From Pseudomonas sp. R28(2017) (GTDB taxonomy: Bacteria; Pseudomonadota; Gammaproteobacteria; Pseudomonadales; Pseudomonadaceae): DNA of 64,000 nucleotides. The stretch lies in contig NZ_NEHW01000006.1 in the NCBI RefSeq assembly GCF_002112505.1, positions 124,001 to 188,000 of the forward strand. Direction: 5' to 3'. Positions within the stretch are counted from its first letter, which is position 1; each line of letters starts with the position of its first letter. The notes under the pieces are model-generated. The model made no database searches and was not told where the DNA came from. It worked only from the letters and a program-made list of their open reading frames with translations. Shown piece by piece: positions 17,618-24,529 of this stretch. A program made the position numbers and the translations under genes.

Positions 17618-18325
17618 ATGAACACCAGTGATTTGCTCGAACAGTTACTCCGGGCCGGCCAAGGTTCGCAAGCGCAATCAGGCAGCGGCGGCCTGGCATC
17701 GCAAGACGGCCTGGGCGGCTTGCTGGGCGGGCTGCTTGGCGGCGGAAGTTCAGCTGGAGGAAGCAACGGCCTGGGTGGTTTGCTCGGCGGGCTGCTGGGT
17801 GGCAGCAGCGCTGGCGGCTCTGCGCAGGGGCGCCCGGCAGGTGGCATCAACTACGCGGCCCTGGCGTCGTTGGGCATGATGGCGTTCCAGGCCTACCAGA
17901 GCTGGCAGCGTAGCCAGGCGGCAGCGCCGCAACAGGCGGTGCGCACTGTCGATCAATTGGCCGGGCCCGAGGCGGAAGATCATAGCCACGCGATCCTGCG
18001 TGCGCTGATTGCCGCCGCCAAGGCTGATGGCCGCATCGACGAGCAGGAAGAACAGCTGATCTACGCGGAAATCAAACGGCAGACCGACGACCCGCAACTG
18101 CAGCAATGGCTGGATGAAGAAGTCAGCAAGCCGCTCGATGCTGCCGAGGTGGCGCGGTCGGCGAAGGACCCGGCCATGGCGGCGGAAATGTACCTGGCCA
18201 GCGTGATGCTGGTGGATGACCAGCAGGATGCGGAGCGGGCTTACCTTGATGAGCTGGCCGGTGCATTGCAGATCGACCCGGCGTTGCAGGTGCATCTGGA
18301 GCAGCAGGCCAAGGGGGCTGCTTGA
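17618..18325 (+). CDS. DUF533/YebE-like TerB-fold protein
   Basis: A 235-aa protein. The N-terminal third is Gly-rich and low complexity (repeats of LGGLLGGLLGG with Ser/Ala spacers, about 34-70), followed by a hydrophobic stretch (INYAALASLGMMAFQAYQSW). The C-terminal part (HAILRALIAAAKADGRIDEQEEQLIYAEI...) is a TerB-like acidic helical domain. This arrangement is that of the DUF533/YebE family, an inner-membrane-associated protein of unknown function. A good Shine-Dalgarno (GAGGGTAGAG) precedes the ATG. It stands alone and is followed by repeats. Confidence 0.85.
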   Translation: MNTSDLLEQLLRAGQGSQAQSGSGGLASQDGLGGLLGGLLGGGSSAGGSNGLGGLLGGLLGGSSAGGSAQGRPAGGINYAALASLGMMAFQAYQSWQRSQAAAPQQAVRTVDQLAGPEAEDHSHAILRALIAAAKADGRIDEQEEQLIYAEIKRQTDDPQLQQWLDEEVSKPLDAAEVARSAKDPAMAAEMYLASVMLVDDQQDAERAYLDELAGALQIDPALQVHLEQQAKGAA

Positions 18326-18339
18326 CGGGCCGAGGGGCT

Positions 18340-18585
18340 GTCTGCGGGTCGAGAGCTGCCGATCGAATGGTAGCGGGTACTGACCTGAAGCGCTTACGCG
18401 AACGGCTGCTATCGACCCAGAGCCGCCGGTGAACTCAGAGGCGAACTTTGTGGGAGCGGGCTTGCCCCGCGAACACGGGCGTAGCCCGTGCCAGGTAACT
18501 CCATTGCATGGGCTGGCCTCTTCGCGGGACAAGCCCGCTCCCACAGAATCACTGCCAACTTCACTGGCACCTCTGGGTCGAACGC
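18340..18585. repeat. CGACCC palindrome plus REP pair (block A of a near-identical duplicate)
   Basis: A degenerate GGGTCG...CGACCC unit (about 18343-18419) is followed by a REP pair with arms GTGGGAGCGGGCTTGCCCCG and its complement (18449-18546), then a short tail ending CTCTGGGTCG. The block from about 18430 to 18575 is almost the same as 21800-21955, differing at only a few bases. The rest of the 18326-18736 gap shows no gene. Confidence 0.8.
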
Positions 18586-18736
18586 TGCCACCTGCGACGG
18601 GCAGCTATCGCCCAGAAGCTGACCGTTCACCACGGGCAGCTAGCAGCCAATGGGCGACATCTGGATGTTGGGGCCGCACTTGCAAAACTGAATCTCGGAG
18701 CAAATTCTGCCTCGAGCTTCTGGCAGGAACCCATGA

Positions 18737-19165
18737 TCAGCGCACCCATATCGTCATTGTGAGCGACGTGCAGAACCCCAAGAGGCAGAGTATCCCGATA
18801 CCATAGAAAACCGTGCGCCATGGCTGAATACCCCTCAAGTAAGCCAAGGTATGCAGGACCCTGGCGGCGGTGAACAGAATGCTCAACACTGCCGTGACGG
18901 TTGCAGGTGCATTCATGGCAATGGCCAACCCACCGAGCGCGAAAAAAGCCGGGATGTTCTCCAGGTCGTTTGCCCAGGCCCTGCTCGCCCGATTCACTTG
19001 TGCAAGCTCTGCTTCACGGGCAACCCGATTGAAAACAGCGGCGTCTTCGGCGTTGGTAAATGCCCTGTGTCGCAGTCGGAACCAACCTTGGTAACAGGAG
19101 ACCGCAAACATCTTGAGGAACAGCACAACCACGCACAGCGCGTAGACGTTCAAGGCATCGTTCAC
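18737..19165 (-). CDS. MAPEG-family membrane protein
   Basis: A 142-aa protein with four hydrophobic segments. The MAPEG hallmark reads AELAQVNRASRAWANDLENIPAFFALGGLAI, followed by ARVLHTLAYLRGIQPWRTVFYGIG. MAPEG proteins are membrane-bound glutathione- or eicosanoid-metabolising enzymes; bacterial members are mostly uncharacterised. It starts with GTG at 19165, which overlaps the TGA of the upstream DUF2834-like gene by four bases (GTGA), so the two genes form a translationally coupled pair. The probable regulator is the XRE gene transcribed divergently from 19585. Confidence 0.88.
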   Translation of the reverse strand: MNDALNVYALCVVVLFLKMFAVSCYQGWFRLRHRAFTNAEDAAVFNRVAREAELAQVNRASRAWANDLENIPAFFALGGLAIAMNAPATVTAVLSILFTAARVLHTLAYLRGIQPWRTVFYGIGILCLLGFCTSLTMTIWVR

Positions 19166-19482
19166 ACCTGGCGCCCCCGATCAAGGCCATTGACCGCCAG
19201 ATAGAGCAGCGGCCCGACAGACACGAATACCGCCGTCAGCAGCAAGTAGGGAAGCATTGCGATGAGCGACCTGCCCCGAGAGCGGTTGTCTTTCACCATC
19301 CAGACGCAGGCCAGCGCCGCCATCAAGTACAAGTCGATGACCACCTGGGCTGTGTCCGGCCGCGAAACAAGCTCGCGCCCAAAGGCCAGCAGCGATTGTT
19401 CGGCAGTCAACATCGTCCAGCCGCTGTATATCGAAAAGAGCACCAACGATGTCAGCGCAAAAAAACGAAGTGCCATGATCAT
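19162..19482 (-). CDS. Small membrane protein, DUF2834-like
   Basis: A 106-aa protein with three hydrophobic segments (LRFFALTSLVLFSIYSGWTML, VVIDLYLMAALACVWMV and LLLTAVFVSVGPLLYLAV). The spacing and the Asp-Leu-Tyr-Leu-Met motif resemble DUF2834 membrane proteins of unknown function. Possible starts are ATG at 19482 or 19476, the second after CAGGGACATGATC. The earlier codon at 19533 would run into the palindrome and is unlikely. It is coupled to the MAPEG gene by a 4-bp overlap, so the pair forms one operon divergent from the XRE regulator. Confidence 0.7.
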   Translation of the reverse strand: MIMALRFFALTSLVLFSIYSGWTMLTAEQSLLAFGRELVSRPDTAQVVIDLYLMAALACVWMVKDNRSRGRSLIAMLPYLLLTAVFVSVGPLLYLAVNGLDRGRQV

Positions 19483-19527
19483 GTCCCTGATAACTTTTCC
19501 TGGCACAGTAGGGGTAGGATTGTTGAC

Positions 19528-19554
19528 GCTCAATGACCTGTGAGGTCATTGAGC
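19528..19554. promoter_or_regulatory. Candidate XRE operator: 12-bp perfect inverted repeat
   Basis: The arms GCTCAATGACCT and AGGTCATTGAGC surround a 3-base spacer (27 bp in all). It sits in the divergent promoter between the DUF2834/MAPEG pair and the XRE gene. Such a long perfect palindrome without a T-run looks like a dimeric regulator site rather than a terminator. Confidence 0.65.
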
Positions 19555-19584
19555 CCGAGCGCAAGGACGGGCTAGAGACGAAGC

Positions 19585-20406
19585 ATGAGTTACCCATTGT
19601 TGCATCAAAAATCCCCCGCACCGGCCACTTCCGCGGGCCAGCATGTGCGCCACCTGCGTCGGCAGGCGGGGCTCAGCCAGCTTGACCTGGCACTGATGGC
19701 CGGGGTTTCACAGCGCCACCTCAGTTGTGTGGAAACCGGGCGTGCCAAAGCCAGCCCCGGCACTTTGCATGCCTTACTGACGACCCTTGGAGCGCCCCTG
19801 GATCACTGCAACGAAGTGTTTCTTGCCGCTGGCTACGCGCCGCGCTACGCCGCGACGCCACTCGATGCGCCCGCTATGGGTGTGGTACACACGGCCCTCG
19901 AACATATCCTGCATGCAAACAATCCAGCGCCTGCCATCGTCATAGACAGCAACTGGGATATCACTGCCGCCAACGTGAGCACAGGTCTGCTGTTGGCGCT
20001 GGCGGGTGTGGCGCAGGACCTGTCATCGGGCCTCAACCTGCTGGAGACACTGTTACGCCCCGGCGGCCTCGGTGATCGCCTGGCCAATGCCCAGGAGATC
20101 CGTGCTGCCGCGTGGCAACGCGCGGCCAGGGAGTCAGTCAGCAACCCTGCGCTCGCAGAGCGCCTGAACAGCCTCCCGCCACCGGGTATGGCCTTGCACG
20201 CAGAGACTGTGAGCCCCGTGCTGCTGACACGAGTGCGCATTGCAGATGGCGAGTTGAGCTTTCTCTCTACCTTCACGACCTTCGGGCTCCCCCTGGACAT
20301 CACTGTAGAGTCACTGCGAATCGAGCATTTGATACCTGCCGATTTGTCGACCAGACAAAGGATGATGCAGGCTTTCGATGCTTGGAATGCGAACCACGGC
20401 CAATAG
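19585..20406 (+). CDS. XRE-family regulator with MmyB-like ligand-binding domain
   Basis: A 273-aa regulator. The N-terminal Cro/C1 helix-turn-helix (VRHLRRQAGLSQLDLALMAGVSQRHLSCVETGRAKAS, about 20-60) is followed by the MmyB-like domain. That domain is recognised by APAIVIDSNWDITAANVSTGLLL and by ILSTFTTFG-type sequence near the end, which is PAS-like and may bind a lipid or small molecule. It is divergent from a MAPEG/DUF2834 operon across a strong palindrome, so it probably represses or activates that operon and itself. The ATG at 19585 is the only good start near the HTH. Confidence 0.9.
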   Translation: MSYPLLHQKSPAPATSAGQHVRHLRRQAGLSQLDLALMAGVSQRHLSCVETGRAKASPGTLHALLTTLGAPLDHCNEVFLAAGYAPRYAATPLDAPAMGVVHTALEHILHANNPAPAIVIDSNWDITAANVSTGLLLALAGVAQDLSSGLNLLETLLRPGGLGDRLANAQEIRAAAWQRAARESVSNPALAERLNSLPPPGMALHAETVSPVLLTRVRIADGELSFLSTFTTFGLPLDITVESLRIEHLIPADLSTRQRMMQAFDAWNANHGQ

Positions 20407-20439
20407 CGAATAGCAGCCATCGACCCGTTGCTGCCTGTC

Positions 20440-20853
20440 ATGCCAGAGGTGATCTCTGTGGGAGCGGGTTTACCCGCGAACACCGGCACAGCCGGTGCCA
20501 TCCACCGCAGCGCTTGCTTCGCGGGTAAACCCGCTCCCACAGAGTGCGCGTCGCGCTCACGAAACCCGTTATTTCAGCATCTGCCATGGGTCGATTAGAG
20601 CCGTTAGCGGCTGACCGCTTTCGACCCAAAGCAGACGCTGAGAAAACTGATGTCGTGAGTGCTATGCGCACTCAGTGGGAGTGGGTTTACCCGCGAACAC
20701 GGGCGAAGCCCGTGCCATTCACCGCGTTGTCGGTTTCGCGGGTAAACCCGCTCCCACAGTGTGCGCGTCGCGCTCACGAACCCCGTTATTTCAGCATCTG
20801 CCATGGGTCGATTAGAGACGTTAGCGGCTGACCGCTTTCGACCCAGAGCAGTC
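20440..20853. repeat. Two tandem composite REP/GGGTCG units
   Basis: REP pair (20457-20542), right arm with GCGCGTCGCGCTCACGAA, GGGTCG...CGACCC palindrome (about 20586-20630), left arm (TCGTGAGTGCTATGCGCAC), second REP pair (20673-20760), right arm again and a third palindrome (about 20807-20851). The two halves are near-copies about 220 bp apart. The 20407-20903 gap is entirely this repeat array. Confidence 0.8.
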
Positions 20854-20903
20854 GTTCGAGGTAACTACGAAAACCAGAGTCGATTCAGTGCGACACCAAC
20901 CGC

Positions 20904-21233
20904 TCAGCATCTGGAGGGGTGCGAGCCAGGTTTATAGCCTTCAATCACAAGGACTTGTGAGACTTCACAGTCCGGATAGATCCACTTGCCCCAGTTGGCC
21001 AAAACCCACTCCTTGCTGAGGCCAAGGCATTCGGCATTGCTCTCCCTAGGTAGCCAAACCAACGGCAGGCCGGCCTTATAGCCAGTGGTAACCATCAGCC
21101 CAAAGCGACGATCCTCGTCCAGTGTTTCAAAAACCATGAAATCGACAACATCTTCATACGGGTAGGAACCCTTGGCTCTGAATACGGTTCCACGACTGAA
21201 AACCTCATTTGAGCATTCAAGAAGTGTTGTCAT
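20904..21233 (-). CDS. Imm45-like immunity protein (orphan)
   Basis: A protein of about 109 aa containing FGLMVTTGYKAGLPLVWLPRESNAECLGLSKEWVLANWGKWIYPDC, a pattern I associate with the Imm45 family of polymorphic-toxin immunity proteins. No toxin gene lies upstream on the same strand: the 200 bases before the start hold a GGGTCG-type repeat and no toxin-like frame. It would therefore be an orphan immunity gene guarding against toxins of kin bacteria. The start is either the ATG at 21233 or a GTG at 21242, and AAGGAAAAG lies upstream of both. The family assignment is from motif memory. Confidence 0.6.
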   Translation of the reverse strand: MTTLLECSNEVFSRGTVFRAKGSYPYEDVVDFMVFETLDEDRRFGLMVTTGYKAGLPLVWLPRESNAECLGLSKEWVLANWGKWIYPDCEVSQVLVIEGYKPGSHPSRC

Positions 21234-21442
21234 AAAATTCACTTTTCCTTATGTGCAGGCAGCCCAAGGCTTTGAGCAGTTTACGACAACTCGTGGCTCA
21301 AACGCCTGCTGGGAGGCTGAAGATAGAGTTCGTCGAGCGGCCGCTCTGGGTCTAAAGCTGCTGGTCGTGGATGACTGCTTTCGACCCATAGCGGCCAGTT
21401 CCTATGACAGCCTCAGACGAAGATTGCAGGCTGGGATAGCCA

Positions 21443-21676
21443 CTATTGATCCAGGCGTATTTTCTCCAGCTCCGCTAAAGCGATCAGCAGTTCGGCAACA
21501 GACTGTGGCTTATGGAGATTGACGCCAGTTTGACGCGCCACCAGCTCAATTACAGCATCACGAGGCAATCCTATTTTTTGAGCTACCAGCAGGGCGCATG
21601 AGCGCGCATGTGACGCACGGTGCGGGAGTGGCTCGGTTTCATCCAGCAGCTTTTTCTTATGCGAATTGAAGGACAT
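21443..21676 (-). CDS. Hypothetical small protein, 77 aa
   Basis: A small soluble protein with a basic N-terminus (SHKKKLLDE), a central segment with paired Cys/His-poor helices (ARSCALLVAQKIGLPRDAVIELVARQTGVNL) and a Leu-rich C-terminal helix (SVAELLIALAELEKIRLDQ). I do not recognise the family. The Shine-Dalgarno is weak. It follows the Imm45-like gene region on the same strand, about 200 bp upstream of it, so an association with toxin/immunity functions is possible but unsupported. It is surrounded by repeats. Confidence 0.45.
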   Translation of the reverse strand: MSFNSHKKKLLDETEPLPHRASHARSCALLVAQKIGLPRDAVIELVARQTGVNLHKPQSVAELLIALAELEKIRLDQ

Positions 21677-21749
21677 TCTTTTACCAGAGTATTACTCGTC
21701 AACCTTGCTGCCAACGCTACTGCTTCGTCATAGATTGCTCAAGGGCTGC

Positions 21750-21960
21750 TATGGGTCGAAAGCAGCCGGTCGCGACTGACCGCAATCGACCCGTTGCTGC
21801 CGATGAACTCAGAGGCGATATTTGTGGGAGCGGGCTTGCCCCGCGAACACGGGCGTAGCCCGTGCCAGGTAACGCCATTGCGTGGGCCGGCCTCTTCGCG
21901 GGACAAGCCCGCTCCCACAGAATCACTGCCAACTTCACTGGCACCTCTGGGTCGGCAGCG
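21750..21960. repeat. GGGTCG palindrome plus REP pair (block B, near-identical to 18430-18575)
   Basis: A GGGTCG...CGACCC palindrome (about 21750-21792) is followed by a REP pair (21823-21920). The tail runs into a third GGGTCG. About 155 bp are almost identical to the block near 18.5 kb, including the non-palindromic flanks. Nothing else is visible in the 21677-21995 gap. Confidence 0.8.
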
Positions 21961-21995
21961 GTCATCTGCGCATTGATTGCCTTACTGGAACAAGC

Positions 21996-22478
21996 TCACC
22001 GACCGCTCGGCAAGGGCGGTCGTGTTTCGACTTGTTCAAGGCTTACACGGTAGGTGGTGTAGGTATCGCCGTCTTGCAGATAAAGGTTGCTGCGGTAATC
22101 CGAGACTGCGCCTTTGAGCTTGATGTGCAGGCCGTTGGCGACACGCTGGATTACCACGTCTTTCAAATCGGTGTCCGAGACCAAAAAGGGCGGGGTCTTG
22201 GCAACAAGCACCTTGATCGCCTCTTTACTCCTACCGCCGCCGTCGTAGACGTAGAACCTCAGCTTCTTGGATTCATCGGGATCCCTGGCAGCCTGAACGA
22301 TGTAGATCGACTGCCCCGGAATGAAGGCTTGCTCCAGGACAATCTCAGACGGGAATTGCGGTTTTATCAGGTATGCAAAGATGGAAAAGCAGGCTAAGCA
22401 GAGCAAAACAGTCATCAAGCGATGCTTTTTGACGCCGGCTACAAGATGCTGCAGTAAGGATTTGCGTACACCTTTCAT
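21996..22478 (-). CDS. Hypothetical single-pass membrane protein
   Basis: A 160-aa protein. After a basic N-terminus (KGVRKSLLQHLVAGVKKHR) there is one membrane segment (LMTVLLCLACFSIFAYLI) and then a soluble domain of about 115 residues, presumably periplasmic. That domain has beta-rich segments (LRFYVYDGGGRSKEAIKVLV and VVIQRVANGLHIKLKGAVSDYRSNLYLQDGDTYTTYRVSL). I do not recognise the family. I prefer the ATG at 22478 because GGAAGG lies upstream at good spacing; the frame also allows ATG 22493. It is divergent from a small membrane protein gene at 22602. Confidence 0.65.
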   Translation of the reverse strand: MKGVRKSLLQHLVAGVKKHRLMTVLLCLACFSIFAYLIKPQFPSEIVLEQAFIPGQSIYIVQAARDPDESKKLRFYVYDGGGRSKEAIKVLVAKTPPFLVSDTDLKDVVIQRVANGLHIKLKGAVSDYRSNLYLQDGDTYTTYRVSLEQVETRPPLPSGR

Positions 22479-22601
22479 TGTTCGACCTTCCATGTCTTGA
22501 ATTCCATTTCCACCCTCATAGTCGAACCCGTCAAAATGCTCGTCGAACTCAAGGTTCGCAGGCAGAATCCCAAGCCAGTTCGTTCAAGGAAGTTATCCGG
22601 C

Positions 22602-22886
22602 ATGATGCCACATGACGCTTTACGATTTACCCGCTGGGTCGCCGGTTTCTCTATCGCCACCGTGATCCTCGGTGTGCTACTGGCGTTGTACGTACTGCGA
22701 TCACCCACCTCCTCGCCCGTCAATATCTCAGGCGCTCTTGCGCTGGGCGTATTGTGGCTCACCAACCTGATCACCTTGCTGATGAACACGATTTACTGGT
22801 TTATCCGCAGGTGGCCGAAATGGCTGCTGGTGGCGATTGCGGTTCAGGGGGCAGTGGCAGTAATTGGGCTGCTGCCGTTGCTTTGA
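22602..22886 (+). CDS. Hypothetical small membrane protein
   Basis: A 94-aa protein with two clear membrane segments (FSIATVILGVLLALYVL and ALALGVLWLTNLITLLMNTIYW), and a third toward the C-terminus (WLLVAIAVQGAVAVIGLLPLL). There are no recognisable catalytic residues. The ATG at 22602 follows AAGGAAG; an in-frame ATG at 22497 would add 35 charged residues with no Shine-Dalgarno and is less likely. It is followed at 80 bp by a lipoprotein gene, so both may belong to one small envelope cluster. The family is unknown. Confidence 0.6.
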   Translation: MMPHDALRFTRWVAGFSIATVILGVLLALYVLRSPTSSPVNISGALALGVLWLTNLITLLMNTIYWFIRRWPKWLLVAIAVQGAVAVIGLLPLL

Positions 22887-22967
22887 TCCGATACCCCTTC
22901 CAGACAAATGCGCTTGGCTCGACCTGATCGAGTCACCAATCCATGGATGACATCAACAAGGGAATGT

Positions 22968-23258
22968 ATGCCCGCACGAACTCTGCTGTTTGCAATCGCG
23001 CTATCGCTGACAGGCTGTTTCAGCATTATTGGCCACATGACCGGAGAGCGTTGCGTGTATCACGGCACCCGCGCGTCCTGGGCCTGGGCGAATCATCCCG
23101 ATACGCTGAGTGGCTGGCCATTTCTGATCGACACGCCATTCTCGTTTGCGCTGGACACGCTGTTGTTGCCTTACGACCTTTCGGCTTTCTTGCCGGAGGA
23201 CATGGGAGGGGACCACAGAGAATGCGTAATGGAGGGAGGATTGAACATCATCAGGTGA
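22968..23258 (+). CDS. YceK/YidQ-family lipoprotein
   Basis: A 96-aa lipoprotein with signal peptide PARTLLFAIALSLTGC and lipobox Cys16 (LTGC). The mature part contains YHGTRASWAWANH, LIDTPFSFALDTLLLPYDL, the typical YceK/YidQ core in which a conserved Pro-Phe/Asp-Thr-X-Leu-Leu-Pro-Tyr-Asp motif follows a Gly-Trp segment. The function is unknown in all members. The ATG at 22968 follows AAGGGA. There is no operon partner with a clear function. Confidence 0.8.
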   Translation: MPARTLLFAIALSLTGCFSIIGHMTGERCVYHGTRASWAWANHPDTLSGWPFLIDTPFSFALDTLLLPYDLSAFLPEDMGGDHRECVMEGGLNIIR

Positions 23259-23389
23259 TGGGCTGCGTGGCGAATCGGGCCTGCATCCGCGCCCTGCCCT
23301 GATGAACGCTGCGCAAATTGCCCGCCATGGGCGGACCACTCGGCCCAAGCGCCAGCCAACTGCCAGGCGCCGGGCCGAGTGCGACTGAC

Positions 23390-23902
23390 TCAGTCCGCCG
23401 CCTGTTCCGCAGCGGTATCGGCAACGGGTGCCGGAGCAGCCGCTTTGGCCTTGGCACGGTCTTTACGGCCTTTGCCGCGCTGGCGCGAAGCTTGCTGCTT
23501 GGCATACAGCGCCTGGCCGGCGGTGACGATGCCTGCAGGCTGACCGTTCAAGTCCAGGCGCGGTGCATTCTCTACCATGCTGGCCCAGTAGCGGTTGCCC
23601 CGGCACCAGGTCGAGATGCCCAGCTTGAGCTGTTCGCTGGTGATGCCCAGCAGCTCCAGGTGTTGCTCGGCATCCTTGAAGATGCCCTCTTTGAGCGGCA
23701 CCTTGGGGGCCGGGTTTACAGGGAACGCCAAGGGGAAATGCTTTTGCAGTGGCCAGATCGCTTCCACCGCCGGGTCCACCTCACGCGCCTTCGCCTGCGG
23801 GGCGGGCTTGCGCTTGGGAGGGCGCGGGTTATCGGCCTTGGCCTGCTGCTCTTTTTCAGACCGCAGGCGGTCACGTAACTCAGCTAGTTGTTCAAAACCC
23901 AT
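23390..23902 (-). CDS. proQ: ProQ/FinO-family RNA chaperone
   Basis: A 170-aa RNA-binding protein. An N-terminal charged segment (about 1-40: LAELRDRLRSEKEQQAK and a Lys/Pro-rich stretch) precedes the FinO/ProQ domain (AIWPLQKHFPLAFPVNPAPKVPLKEGIFKDAEQHLELLGI...LKLGISTWCRGNRYWASMVENAPRLDLNG, about 47-130). A basic, Ala/Lys-rich tail follows (RQRGKGRKDRAKAKAAAP). It binds sRNAs and 3' ends of mRNAs in characterised homologues. The ATG at 23902 opens the conserved start MGFEQL; the frame is open upstream without a reasonable Shine-Dalgarno. It is followed at 120 bp by an unrelated gene. Confidence 0.88.
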   Translation of the reverse strand: MGFEQLAELRDRLRSEKEQQAKADNPRPPKRKPAPQAKAREVDPAVEAIWPLQKHFPLAFPVNPAPKVPLKEGIFKDAEQHLELLGITSEQLKLGISTWCRGNRYWASMVENAPRLDLNGQPAGIVTAGQALYAKQQASRQRGKGRKDRAKAKAAAPAPVADTAAEQAAD

Positions 23903-24052
23903 CGTTAATTCACTGCTTCTACGTTGATTGCGTGGCGCAAGGATAAGCCATGCAGCGCTTGGGAGCAGCAGAAAAGGATGAATTGCCGCTGATTTCGTGA
24001 CAGGGAATGACTTGCCGATGCGCCACCTACGCACAGCCTGAGGCCTGAAACC

Positions 24053-24277
24053 TCAGGCGATATCGATGTCCGACAAGCCCAGGACCTCGGCCTGGGCCAG
24101 TATCTCGGCAGGCGTGGCATCGGCTGGCGGCATGACCAGGCTGTTCTCGCCGTCACCGAAGTGCAGCAGCATCAAATGAAGCGCGGCCTCATGCCGGGCC
24201 AAGCTGGGCTGCTTGAGTTCGAAGCGATGCGAGGCAGGCTGGCCGTTGAGCTGATAGTGCACGGTATAGGCATGCAT
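24053..24277 (-). CDS. Conserved hypothetical protein, 74 aa
   Basis: A small soluble protein beginning HAYTVHYQLNGQPASHRFELKQPSLARHEAALHLMLLHFG. Its beta-strand start and long helix suggest a compact alpha/beta fold. The C-terminus is acidic (AEVLGLSDIDIA). I recognise no named family. GGAG at 6 bases before the ATG at 24277 fixes the start. It lies upstream of proQ on the same strand, separated by 150 bp. Confidence 0.6.
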   Translation of the reverse strand: MHAYTVHYQLNGQPASHRFELKQPSLARHEAALHLMLLHFGDGENSLVMPPADATPAEILAQAEVLGLSDIDIA

Positions 24278-24393
24278 GCGTAACTCCAAAGGCAAGGGAC
24301 TCATTACCTGACCGGGCGGCCAGGCAATAATTCAAAGGCATCGGCCAGTCGCCCCAGCCCACGGTGTGCGCGGCGTCACGTTCCGAAAGCCGC

Positions 24394-24409
24394 TAGTACA
24401 TGCGTACTA
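24394..24409. promoter_or_regulatory. Palindrome in the autotransporter promoter region
   Basis: TAGTAC-ATGC-GTACTA is a perfect inverted repeat with a 4-base centre, about 120 bp upstream of the autotransporter start. The binding protein is unknown. It may instead belong to the small gene on the other strand. Confidence 0.3.
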
Positions 24410-24529
24410 TTCTCATCGCGATGCCCCCTCCCGATACTCCCAGCGCCTATCCGTTGCAGCCAAGGAACGCCAGCGCCCTCGGGGCTGGCAGCCACTTGCG
24501 TGGCCTCTAATGGAATATCTGGAATCGCC

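Noticed and set aside
20440..21960. Possible CRISPR array because of regularly recurring repeats
   Set aside because: The repeats are palindromic REP and GGGTCG units of varied spacing, with no uniform spacers and no cas genes.
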